Shown here piece by piece: positions 1-6,707 of a DNA stretch of 10,980 nucleotides. The position numbers and the translations under genes were made by a program. Below the pieces are notes generated by a model. That model ran no database searches and had not been told where the DNA came from. It saw only the letters and a list, made by a program, of their open reading frames with translations. Each line of letters opens with the position of its first letter. The first letter of the stretch is position 1. Location of the stretch: contig JAJYAR010000051.1 of assembly GCA_021779435.1 (NCBI GenBank), forward strand, positions 1 to 10,980, written 5' to 3'. Source of the DNA: a bacterium (GTDB lineage: Bacteria; Verrucomicrobiota; Verrucomicrobiae; JAJYAR01).

Positions 1-2012
1 AAACGGTCGATCGACGTGCGGTTGAGCGCCTCCCAGGCGCGGTACACGGCCGCAAGGTACGGCGACGCATCGTCGAACCAGCCATGCCGCACCCCCCGCG
101 CGAACGCACAGGCGAACATCGAGGTGCAGGAGGTTTCCGGATACGAGTCGTGCTCGTCCAGCACCTGATGCCACATGCCCCGCGCGTCCTGCTGCGCGAG
201 CACCCCGGAGCAAAGCTCGCGGAACATCGCCACCAGCTCGCTCTTCCGCTCGTGGTTCGCAGGAAGCACCGCGAGCAGCTCCGTGAGCGCGAAAAGCACC
301 CAGCCGTTCCCACGGCCCCACGCCACGCCCGTCGCAAGGTTGCGAGTGAAGTCGTAGACGTGCGACATCAGCCTCTTCTCCGGGATGAAGAGCCGCTTGC
401 GGAAGCCCACGAACTGCCGCGCCGCGTCGTCGACGTAACGCACGTCCCCGGTCAGCTGGAAATACCGGCACAGGAAGGGCACGCTCATGTACAGGTCGTC
501 CGCCCAGAGCGTGTTCTCATGGAAGGTGTGCATGAGGTTCTTCCGGAAAAACGTGCCGTCCGGGAGGCGCACCTGCCGGTTCGCGATGTAGTCGGCGACG
601 TAGTCGACAATCTCCCGCGCACCCGGAATCTCGGCCTCCTTCATCACCTCGAGCAGCGTCGATCCGAAGGAACCGCAGTCGTCGAGGCTGTCGATGCTCG
701 TAAGCAGGTGATGAACGTTCGTCGCCCCACCGTACTGCTTCCGATCCCACAACGCATAGTCGAAGGTCTCGCCGCAGTAGCGCATGTGGCCGACGATGTA
801 CGACCGCGTCTCCTCCGAGTCGATCAGGTGCGCGCTGTGAAGGAGTCCGTAAAGGGTCACTCCAAGCGGATAATTCCAGCGCCCATACAGCGGATTCTCG
901 TTGTAGATGCGAACCCACATGGACGGCGCGTCGAGGCGCCAATACGTCTCGCCCTTCAACCCCCTGACGAGCGTGTAGAGACTCGGACTCCGCGTGAGGT
1001 CGGGCCCCTGCTCCCACGACAGCGGTCCGGCATAAATCCAGGGCAACGCGGGCCCCTGGAGGTTGCAGGGGCTTGAGAAGGCGACCGGGCCCGCAGGGCT
1101 GCGCAGCACCAGGTCGAAACCCCAGTCGCGTCCCCGGCACTCGGTTTGCACCCTCACGTCATGCCAGCCAAAGGGCACGGTCACGCGGACGGAAAACTTT
1201 CCCGCCTTCCCCGAGGCCAGCACGATCCGGTTGGCAATCGAGATCCGAACCGGACCCAGGCTGTAACCACTCAGGTCATACTCAGCCTCGCCAGGTCGTA
1301 GGAAGGCGCCACGGGTCCAGCCCTCCGCGACGGCGCCTTCGATCAGGCCGAAAATCCGCCTGCATTGACCGTGCGAAAGCTCCTTGCGCGTCCACTGCGA
1401 TTTAGGCAGCCACACGATCCCGGTGTCCTCCTCGCTCATGCCGTTGCCTGGAACAAATGACAGTTCCTTGGCCTGCGGTTCGCTGAATAGCCACCCCTCC
1501 TGCCCGGCCCGATTCGCCGTCGGCATGAGGAAATAGTACGGCTGCTTTCCAAGCCAGGTTCCAAAGACCCCGCCAAAGCCCGCCTTCGTCTTGGCAAACC
1601 GCATCACCAGATGATTCCAGCCGGGCTCCAGGCTCACCCGCACTGTCTGCCTCACCGTCGGGTCCCGCTCCTCGACGACCGTCGAGCTATACAGCCGCTG
1701 CTGGTTTCGATACAGCACCGTCGGACACTGCACCGTCACGGCAAACTGGATCTCCGTACGCCCCTCCGACCAGATTCTGGCCCACGCATAGACAAAGGCG
1801 CCCATCGGAGCCGTCGGAAATTCCCGATTGAAGTCCGCCTGGTAGCGATAGTCCGCCCCGCGGACTATGCCCTCGTTGACGTAGGCGCGAAACGTCGGCG
1901 GCTGGGCCGGATTCTGCCCGCGGTAACGCCTGACAATTGCCTCGAGCGTCATCGGTACCCGCATGTCCGCCTGCGCGAACATGCTTTGGTGATCTTCAAA
2001 ATAGAAGCCCAT
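1..2012 (-). CDS. GH105 unsaturated rhamnogalacturonyl hydrolase with long N-terminal domain (3' end off window)
   Basis: Translation on the minus strand from the ATG at 2010-2012 stays open for 670 codons to the window edge, so the C-terminus is missing. The last ~315 visible residues have GH105/GH88 (alpha/alpha)6-barrel hallmarks: RWNYPLGV near 378, WADDLYM at 503-509 (the region of the catalytic Asp, Asp143 in B. subtilis YteR), WGRGNGW at 565-571 and YPETSCTSM from 624. The family hydrolyses the unsaturated galacturonyl residue left by rhamnogalacturonan lyases, releasing rhamnose. Residues ~1-350 are an additional, probably beta-rich region that I cannot assign. No signal peptide is visible, so a cytoplasmic location is inferred. 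The start is bounded by an in-frame TGA at 2082-2084 and this is the first ATG after it. No Shine-Dalgarno precedes it; the leader is pyrimidine-rich. It lies 274 bp downstream of the lyase gene. Confidence 0.92.
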   Translation of the reverse strand, partial: MGFYFEDHQSMFAQADMRVPMTLEAIVRRYRGQNPAQPPTFRAYVNEGIVRGADYRYQADFNREFPTAPMGAFVYAWARIWSEGRTEIQFAVTVQCPTVLYRNQQRLYSSTVVEERDPTVRQTVRVSLEPGWNHLVMRFAKTKAGFGGVFGTWLGKQPYYFLMPTANRAGQEGWLFSEPQAKELSFVPGNGMSEEDTGIVWLPKSQWTRKELSHGQCRRIFGLIEGAVAEGWTRGAFLRPGEAEYDLSGYSLGPVRISIANRIVLASGKAGKFSVRVTVPFGWHDVRVQTECRGRDWGFDLVLRSPAGPVAFSSPCNLQGPALPWIYAGPLSWEQGPDLTRSPSLYTLVRGLKGETYWRLDAPSMWVRIYNENPLYGRWNYPLGVTLYGLLHSAHLIDSEETRSYIVGHMRYCGETFDYALWDRKQYGGATNVHHLLTSIDSLDDCGSFGSTLLEVMKEAEIPGAREIVDYVADYIANRQVRLPDGTFFRKNLMHTFHENTLWADDLYMSVPFLCRYFQLTGDVRYVDDAARQFVGFRKRLFIPEKRLMSHVYDFTRNLATGVAWGRGNGWVLFALTELLAVLPANHERKSELVAMFRELCSGVLAQQDARGMWHQVLDEHDSYPETSCTSMFACAFARGVRHGWFDDASPYLAAVYRAWEALNRTSIDR

Positions 2013-2154
2013 GGAAAGAGTTGAGTTGGAAAGGATGGCTGGCCAGACGCGGCTGCGCAGTGCGGTGGTGGCGACCAAGGATCAGCCGGGCCACGGAAGG
2101 CACTCCGGAGCGTGGACAGAACGGAAGAGGGTTGGGCTGGAGCCCCGAATTCAT
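1996..2154 (-). other. Small ORF (52 codons) with SD-like site overlapping the GH105 start; candidate leader ORF
   Basis: An ATG at 2152-2154 (minus strand) is preceded by AAAGGAG (complement of 2158-2164) with a 3-nt spacer. This is the clearest Shine-Dalgarno-like element I saw upstream of an ATG here. The frame runs 52 codons and stops at 1996-1998, 17 nt inside the GH105 gene in a different frame, an arrangement compatible with translational coupling. The peptide begins MNSGLQPNPLPF and is rich in Pro, Arg and His. It resembles no family I know. It could equally be a chance ORF in GC-rich DNA; the spacer is shorter than usual and there is no independent coding evidence. Confidence 0.2.
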
Positions 2155-2160
2155 GATCTC

Positions 2161-2174
2161 CTTTGATCTCAAAG
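2161..2174. repeat. 14-bp palindrome CTTTGATCTCAAAG
   Basis: Two perfect 6-bp arms (CTTTGA and TCAAAG) surround a 2-bp centre in the gap between the lyase and GH105 genes. The size and symmetry fit a dimeric regulator operator. On the minus strand its end overlaps the AAAGGAG element of the small ORF starting at 2154. The function is unknown. Confidence 0.3.
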
Positions 2175-2177
2175 TTG

Positions 2178-2196
2178 GCCCGTGACCTCAACGGGC
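2178..2196 (-). terminator. Possible hairpin downstream of the lyase gene
   Basis: A 6-bp inverted repeat (GCCCGT / ACGGGC) with a 7-nt loop lies about 90 bp past the lyase stop codon on the minus strand. It is followed only by a weak T-containing stretch, not a run of T. It may end or stabilise the rhaM-lyase transcript, but the evidence is only the inverted repeat. Confidence 0.25.
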
Positions 2197-2208
2197 ACAC
2201 GATTCAGA

Positions 2209-2221
2209 CCGTCCGAATTGC
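2209..2221. promoter_or_regulatory. Operator-like element CCGTCCGAATTGC upstream of GH105
   Basis: The segment GTCCGAATT here matches the left part of the repeated GTCCGAATTCGG elements at 5514-5525 in the regulator/rhaM divergent region, but the right half is degenerate (GCCC in place of CGGA). It lies about 200 bp upstream of the GH105 start and just after the lyase gene. A shared LacI-family operator controlling GH105 separately from the lyase is an inference from this resemblance. Confidence 0.3.
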
Positions 2222-2286
2222 CCAACTTAGGCACATGCGGGGCTGTCATCTGAATTGAGGACGGGACAGTGAGCATGGTGTCCGGC

Positions 2287-5031
2287 CTAGTCGCCGCGGG
2301 CCGGCAGCACGTTTCCGATCAGGGCCAGGCATTCGATGGCGGCGAGTCCCCACTGGGCCGTGTCGTTGCTCGACACCCATGGCGCCTCGTCGACGGGCCG
2401 CAACACCGCCGGGCCGGCGACGTGGATCGTTTCGAGCGGTCCCGGCGGCCTGCGATCCCCGTGGTAAAACTCCTCCCACGCGCGGTGTGCGAGCGCGGGG
2501 TTGTGCCCGAGGCTCGCCGCATAGGCCGTGAGCCTCGAATGCGCCTGCCGCAGGCTGTGGTCGTGTATCCCCGGCCCAAGTACCTGCTCCTGCTCCATCG
2601 GGGACGCGTTGTAGAGTTCGCAATACTCCAGCCAGGCTTTCCGAAACGCCGGTTCGTCCAGCAGTTGGTTCAGCTCCGCGCAGATCTCCACCAGTCCGAA
2701 GACCGCGCTCAGGTGCGAGGCGTGCGGCCGGGGATCGCCCGAGCGCGCAAACACCCCCGAATCGAAATCGATCCGCGCCCCGCCCGTGAAAAACCCCTCG
2801 GGCTGCGCCGCGATCGACCGCATGCTCGCAACCAGGCGGTCCCGTATGCGCACATCGCCGGTGCGCTCCCACTCCGTCAGCCACGCCGCGGCAATCGATC
2901 CCCAGTCCGTCCCGAATCCCACATAGGCTCCCGTGGCATGGGGATCGGGCGGCGCAACACGGTCCGCTGGCATGACCTTCCGGCCGGGCTGGATCATCGC
3001 CAACGTCCGCAGCGCCTCCACCTGCGCGCTCATCAATTCCCCGAAACGCTCGTCGCCGGTGAGGTAATAGTAGTAGCGCCGGTTGGCCGCCGTGCTGATG
3101 CGCAGCTGCTTCGCGCTGCAGCCCCAGTGAAGCACGTTGTGACGGGAGCCCAGCGGCGCAAAGCGGCCCACGTGGTGCACGTCCACCTCGCCCGTGTGCC
3201 GCGTCATCGCCTCTGCAAACCGAAATACGTCCGCGCGCCCCGTCCGCAGGAAATACATCCACAGCCAGATGTCGGTCGACAGCTCCGAGTTGTCCCACGC
3301 AAAGCCGCCCACGTCGTACCGCCACTCGTGACGGTCCGCGTCATAGGTGTGCATGACGTCCCCGTAGTTCCAGAATCCATACCACCGGCGCTCCTCCCGC
3401 TGCTGCTCGTAGAACCGGAAGTTCCAGGCCAGCCTGTCCTCGATCGCGGCGCGCGCCGGCGTCGAGCGGTCCACCGGCGTCCACAGCCCTCCGAATACCC
3501 CGCAGGCCTGGAGGTACGCAGGCGTGGTCACGAGCACCGGCGGCGTCCGCACGGCCCCGGCCAGCTGCGCAAGACGCTCGCGCGACGGCGTCGCCGGCAG
3601 CGCCCAGACGAACAGCTCGCTCGTGCGAGCCACACCCTCCGGCTTGTCGAAGCCAGGCTCGTAATCCTCATACGTGATGTCCAACGCCTCCAGCTGCTTC
3701 GCGTAGGTGTCCTCGCCCATCGTGTCGTGATACCCCCGCAGGTCCATCGCCCCGCCCCGCGGCGACCACAGCCACGCCGTGACCTCCGCCACGTCCCCGG
3801 CCGCCCCCACGATCGCGAGTTCGGCGGGATTGCTCTCCCAGAAATTGCGCACTCCGAAGGCCGCGCCCCCCCGCGGCGTGCCCACGTACCCCAGGCCGCC
3901 GGCCCGCCGCCCGCGCGCCGAGCTCAGCCAGGTGAACCCGGGCTTGGTGCGCTTGCGGATCTCGAAGCCGTCGGCGCTGGACTGGAACAGGCTCCAGTCC
4001 GCGAAGGCCGGAACGTAGCGGAGACGCTGCGACACAGCCGGGCTCCACGTGTCGATCGGAGGCGTCGCCAGGCCCGCAATCTGCGCGGCGCGCACCTCCT
4101 CTCCCGGATCCCGGCGCAGGCCCGTCACCGTGCGCACCGCCTCGCCGAAAAGCCCCTCTCCTTCGCCTGAGAACCGGATGTGCCGGTCGTACAGCTCTCC
4201 CCGCATCGGCACCTCGAAACGCAGTCCAAGCCCGCGTATGAAATCCCTGTGCTCGTCACCGTCGTAGACGATCGTGTGCATCACCCGCACCGCATCGCCG
4301 CCCGAGTAAAGGTAGAATCTCAAGATGAACGGCAGCCAGGCCCGGCCGGCGCCCACCGCGGCATGCCGGCCCTCCAGCCGCACCACCGCTCGCACCGGGC
4401 CGCCCTGCTCGATCACCGCATGCTCAATTTCACCCTCGAATGCCTGCGGCTCCTCGCCCGCTTCCGGCGTTTCCTGACGGAGCAGCACGAGCCGCCCATT
4501 GCGCAGGATCTCGACCCCGCCGCGGGTCACACTGGACACAAGCACACGGCCGGTCTTGGCCACGCGGGCCCGAATGACGCCCGTGTCGATCTCGATCATC
4601 CCGTCCGCATCCCGCACGCTCAGCGGATTTGCAGGCTCTGAGGGCTCACCGGGCACCACCTCGTAGCCGTCTTCCAGACGGAGGTCCGCGGGAACCGCAT
4701 GCGCCGTCCACTTGAGCGAGCCGTCCGGCCAGGTTGCCAGCGGCCAGCTCTGCAGCGGCACCTGCGATCCCGAGCGCGTGCGAAGCGAGAAGCGGGTGCC
4801 CGCAGTATGCCTTCCAACGGGCCAGGGCATTCCCCACGACGCGCCAGTCAGCGCCGCCGGTGGCGCGCCGTCGAGCCACCGCACGTCCGCCGAACCGGGA
4901 CGGCCGACGGGCACCGTGACCGCATGCCCGCCCGGCAGGGTATCCCCGGCCAGCGAGCCGGCCAGCCGCGTCCCGGCCGCGGCAAGGACTGCACTCTTCA
5001 CGAACTCACGACGGGAGACCTGCTTCGACAT
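2287..5031 (-). CDS. Exo-rhamnogalacturonan lyase family protein (PcRGLX/YetA-like, PL26-type), Tat-exported
   Basis: The predicted protein has 914 residues. The N-terminus carries a twin-arginine signal: SRREFVK at 6-12, then an Ala/Gly/Leu-rich stretch to about residue 28. This fixes the start at 5031 and implies export to the periplasm or beyond. Residues ~38-130 resemble the N-terminal RIFT-barrel domain of the PcRGLX/YetA-like family (W52-L-D-G, SWGMPWPVG at 65-73, WPDGSLKWT at 101-109). A central beta-sandwich and a C-terminal alpha/alpha-toroid region (from about residue 560, with RRYYYYLTGDERF) follow, as in that family. Penicillium PcRGLX (PL26) cleaves rhamnogalacturonan-I from the chain end by beta-elimination, giving unsaturated galacturonyl-rhamnose. 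The neighbouring GH105 would consume that product. No SD is seen; the leader contains CCAACCCCGCCAAC. The gene is 91 bp downstream of rhaM and probably cotranscribed with it. The family is recognised from memory; the exact bond specificity is inferred. Confidence 0.85.
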   Translation of the reverse strand: MSKQVSRREFVKSAVLAAAGTRLAGSLAGDTLPGGHAVTVPVGRPGSADVRWLDGAPPAALTGASWGMPWPVGRHTAGTRFSLRTRSGSQVPLQSWPLATWPDGSLKWTAHAVPADLRLEDGYEVVPGEPSEPANPLSVRDADGMIEIDTGVIRARVAKTGRVLVSSVTRGGVEILRNGRLVLLRQETPEAGEEPQAFEGEIEHAVIEQGGPVRAVVRLEGRHAAVGAGRAWLPFILRFYLYSGGDAVRVMHTIVYDGDEHRDFIRGLGLRFEVPMRGELYDRHIRFSGEGEGLFGEAVRTVTGLRRDPGEEVRAAQIAGLATPPIDTWSPAVSQRLRYVPAFADWSLFQSSADGFEIRKRTKPGFTWLSSARGRRAGGLGYVGTPRGGAAFGVRNFWESNPAELAIVGAAGDVAEVTAWLWSPRGGAMDLRGYHDTMGEDTYAKQLEALDITYEDYEPGFDKPEGVARTSELFVWALPATPSRERLAQLAGAVRTPPVLVTTPAYLQACGVFGGLWTPVDRSTPARAAIEDRLAWNFRFYEQQREERRWYGFWNYGDVMHTYDADRHEWRYDVGGFAWDNSELSTDIWLWMYFLRTGRADVFRFAEAMTRHTGEVDVHHVGRFAPLGSRHNVLHWGCSAKQLRISTAANRRYYYYLTGDERFGELMSAQVEALRTLAMIQPGRKVMPADRVAPPDPHATGAYVGFGTDWGSIAAAWLTEWERTGDVRIRDRLVASMRSIAAQPEGFFTGGARIDFDSGVFARSGDPRPHASHLSAVFGLVEICAELNQLLDEPAFRKAWLEYCELYNASPMEQEQVLGPGIHDHSLRQAHSRLTAYAASLGHNPALAHRAWEEFYHGDRRPPGPLETIHVAGPAVLRPVDEAPWVSSNDTAQWGLAAIECLALIGNVLPARGD

Positions 5032-5098
5032 GACGGGGACGGTTGGCGGGGTTGGACGACGGCCAGGGGTTCGCCGCGGAGGTTTGGAAATGGGGCGC

Positions 5099-5115
5099 GC
5101 GGCGTTCCGCGCCGC
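5099..5115 (-). other. GC-rich hairpin in the rhaM-lyase intergenic gap
   Basis: A 6-bp stem (GCGGCG / CGCCGC) with a 5-nt loop begins 7 bp past the rhaM stop codon on the minus strand. There is no T-tract, so it is more likely an RNA-stability or partial attenuation element than a full terminator, if it is functional at all. In DNA this GC-rich, chance stems are common. Confidence 0.2.
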
Positions 5116-5122
5116 CGGGTGC

Positions 5123-5437
5123 TCAGTCGAGATGGAATACTTCCCGGAGAGTCTCCGATACCGGGCTGTGGTCCGCGTTTGCCGGCATCACGTCCGCCAT
5201 GTGGCTCCACCAGCGCTGGCACTCGGGCGTCCGGGCGATCGCCGCCCAGCGGGCCTCGTCCTGGATTTCCACATACGCGAAGAGCTGGCGGGTCTGCGGG
5301 AGCAGGAAGATGGAATAGTTGGAAACCCCGTGCGACTTCAGCACCGCCTCGAGCTCGGCACGGATCGGCTTGTGGCGGCGCTCGTACTCGGTCTCGCATC
5401 CGGCGTTGACGGACATCACAAAGGCTTTGCGGATCAT
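5123..5437 (-). CDS. rhaM: L-rhamnose mutarotase
   Basis: The protein is 104 residues, the same length as E. coli RhaM, and closely resembles it along its whole length: MIRKAFVM start, EYERRH at 17-22, LEAVLKSHG at 29-37, NYSIFL at 40-45, RWW at 75-77, DVMPAN at 82-87 and [11 protein letters not shown] near the C-terminus. RhaM interconverts the alpha and beta anomers of L-rhamnose in the cytoplasm, feeding rhamnose isomerase. The Tyr18, His22 and Trp76-Trp77 positions thought to line the active site are kept. The frame is open upstream to 5704, but the start at 5437 is clear from family alignment. The gene is divergent from the LacI-type regulator (151-bp gap) and upstream of the lyase, which ties the locus to rhamnose. 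The leader is pyrimidine-rich (CTTCCCCTCCCC directly before ATG), with no SD. Confidence 0.96.
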   Translation of the reverse strand: MIRKAFVMSVNAGCETEYERRHKPIRAELEAVLKSHGVSNYSIFLLPQTRQLFAYVEIQDEARWAAIARTPECQRWWSHMADVMPANADHSPVSETLREVFHLD

Positions 5438-5501
5438 GGGGAGGGGAAGATGGATGAGCCTGCGGAAACCTACGGGCGCTCCCGTCTCACGCCACCGCGC
5501 C

Positions 5502-5516
5502 GACTGCATGACAGTC
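5502..5516. repeat. Imperfect dyad GACTG-N5-CAGTC in the divergent promoter region
   Basis: Two 5-bp arms (GACTG and CAGTC) are separated by CATGA, directly abutting the AGTCCGAATTCGGA element at 5513-5526. It may be part of the rhaM control region. It was noticed by eye and its function is unknown. Confidence 0.2.
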
Positions 5517-5528
5517 CGAATTCGGATC
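5513..5528. promoter_or_regulatory. Candidate LacI-family operator 1 (12-bp palindrome TCCGAATTCGGA)
   Basis: The bases at 5515-5526 form a perfect 12-bp palindrome in the 151-bp region between divergently transcribed rhaM and the LacI-family gene. LacI-family operators are short palindromes with a central CG or similar symmetric core, usually located near the regulator gene. Variants of the same core recur at 5540-5547 and 5551-5559. This is a position-supported inference; binding was not shown. Confidence 0.45.
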
Positions 5529-5539
5529 GTCTTCGGGGA

Positions 5540-5579
5540 CGAATTCGGCCAGTCCGAATATTCCGTTGATTCCCGGACT
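5540..5579. promoter_or_regulatory. Candidate operator cluster 2 (CGAATTCG, AGTCCGAATATTCCG, CGGACT)
   Basis: CGAATTCG (5540-5547) repeats the core of the first operator-like site 23 bp downstream. AGTCCGAAT (5551-5559) repeats 5513-5521 exactly and continues into the 8-bp palindrome GAATATTC (5556-5563). A reversed copy, CGGACT, sits at 5574-5579. The cluster ends about 10 bp before the regulator's ATG, consistent with autoregulation by road-block. No convincing -35/-10 pair was identified. Confidence 0.4.
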
Positions 5580-5588
5580 CGAAAGGCA

Positions 5589-6662
5589 ATGGTCACCCCA
5601 CTCCCGATGGCTACCCCCACCCTGCGCTCCCTTGCCCGCTCACTGGGCCTCTCCCGCACCACGATCTCCGATGCCCTGCGAGGCTCGCCGAGGGTAAATC
5701 CCAAAACCGTCAGCCGCGTCCGCGCCGCCGCCGAGGCGGCGGGTTATGAGCGCAATCCGCTCACCGCCGCCGTGATGTCCCACCTGCGCCGCTCCTCCGG
5801 CCAGAAATTCCGCGGAGTGATCGGCGCCATCGAGATGATCGACGGCCCCCAGACCGACCACGCCGTGCGCTACAACGAAAGCGTGCTGGCCGGCGTCACC
5901 GAGCGAGCCAATCGGCTGGGCTTCAAGGTGGAGCGGTTTCAGACGAGCCCCGACGGAGTCCGACTCAGCCGCCTCGACACCATCCTGCATACCCGCGGCA
6001 TCCAGGGCCTCGTCATCCTGCCCGTGCTCGCATTCCCCGACTTTTCCAGCCTGAGCTGGCCGCGCTACACGGCGGTGTACATCGACTATCTGATCAGTCA
6101 CCCGCCACTCCATTGCGTCTGTTCCGATCACTACCGATCCATGATCGCACTGCTGCAGACGCTCCACGCCCGGGGATACCGGCGGCCCGGCCTCTACATG
6201 GAGATCCTGCACGACGAACGGCTGCACTTCCGGTGGGAGGGCGCATTCCTCGCACTCCAACGTTATCTGCCCGATATCGATGCCGTCCCCGTGCTTCGTC
6301 TGAAATCCGTGACGCGCGACGATTTCGTCGCCTGGTTCAGGAAACACGAGCCCGATGTCGTCCTCGGACACAAGGTCGAGGCGCTGGCATGGATGAAGGA
6401 GTGCGGCGCGAAGATTCCCAAGACCCACGGCTTCGTCTGCCTCAACTCCCTGCGCACAAACAACGATTGTGCCGCCCTCGATTTTCAGGCCCCCCAGCTC
6501 GGCGCCCGCGCAGCGGAGCTGGTGATCGGCCAGCTCCTCCATAACGAGTTTGGCGTGCCGGCCGAGCCGTCGCTCACCACCATCCCCGCCCGCCTGATCG
6601 AGGGCCCCACCCTTCGCACTGCCGCCCCAAAGAAGCGGACGGCCGCGACCGCGGCGGGCTGA
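5589..6662 (+). CDS. LacI-family transcriptional regulator of the locus
   Basis: The protein has 357 residues from the ATG at 5589, or 351 from the ATG at 5607. An N-terminal helix-turn-helix (about residues 11-60: [42 protein letters not shown]) is followed by a hinge ([13 protein letters not shown]) and a periplasmic-binding-protein-like effector domain, for example [10 protein letters not shown] near 75-84 and GFVCLN near 300. This is standard LacI/GalR architecture and length. The frame is open back to 5319, but upstream codons overlap rhaM and are not plausible. The 5589 start has GAAAGG only 2 nt away, so the initiator is uncertain; the 5607 start would place the HTH at the usual distance from the N-terminus. 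The effector is probably a rhamnose or unsaturated rhamnogalacturonan product, inferred from neighbours. The residue aligned with the hinge Leu56 of E. coli LacI is Val. The protein probably represses rhaM, the lyase and itself through the operator-like repeats upstream. Confidence 0.93.
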   Translation: MVTPLPMATPTLRSLARSLGLSRTTISDALRGSPRVNPKTVSRVRAAAEAAGYERNPLTAAVMSHLRRSSGQKFRGVIGAIEMIDGPQTDHAVRYNESVLAGVTERANRLGFKVERFQTSPDGVRLSRLDTILHTRGIQGLVILPVLAFPDFSSLSWPRYTAVYIDYLISHPPLHCVCSDHYRSMIALLQTLHARGYRRPGLYMEILHDERLHFRWEGAFLALQRYLPDIDAVPVLRLKSVTRDDFVAWFRKHEPDVVLGHKVEALAWMKECGAKIPKTHGFVCLNSLRTNNDCAALDFQAPQLGARAAELVIGQLLHNEFGVPAEPSLTTIPARLIEGPTLRTAAPKKRTAATAAG

Positions 6663-6691
6663 CCGGCCCGTCCCCGCGGGCGAAGCCGGTC
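6661..6691. terminator. Inverted repeat between convergent gene ends (possible bidirectional terminator)
   Basis: GACCGGC (6661-6667) pairs with GCCGGTC (6685-6691), with a nested CCCG/CGGG pair at 6667-6670 and 6677-6680 as an alternative inner stem. The repeat sits in the 45-bp gap between the regulator stop and the esterase stop, the expected place for a terminator serving both strands. There is no T-tract on either side, so intrinsic termination is uncertain. Confidence 0.4.
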
Positions 6692-6707
6692 TCACAATCG
6701 CCGCCGT

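Noticed and set aside
84..1076. Plus-strand open frame of 330 codons at the left end
   Set aside because: It is antisense to the GH105 catalytic domain, which has strong family motifs on the minus strand.
517..1140. Minus-strand open frame of 207 codons
   Set aside because: It is on the same strand as GH105 but in another frame; the GH105 frame continues uninterrupted through it.
2269..4170. Plus-strand open frame of 633 codons
   Set aside because: It is antisense to the lyase gene, rich in Arg/Pro/His with no domain signature, and is a typical shadow frame in GC-rich DNA.
5319..5588. N-terminal extension of the LacI-type regulator by 90 residues
   Set aside because: It overlaps rhaM and the operator-like region and lies before the canonical HTH; LacI-family proteins begin just before the HTH.
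5438..5704. Upstream extension of rhaM
   Set aside because: Family length (104 residues) and the MIRKAFVM start fix the initiator at 5437; the extension would overlap the regulator gene.
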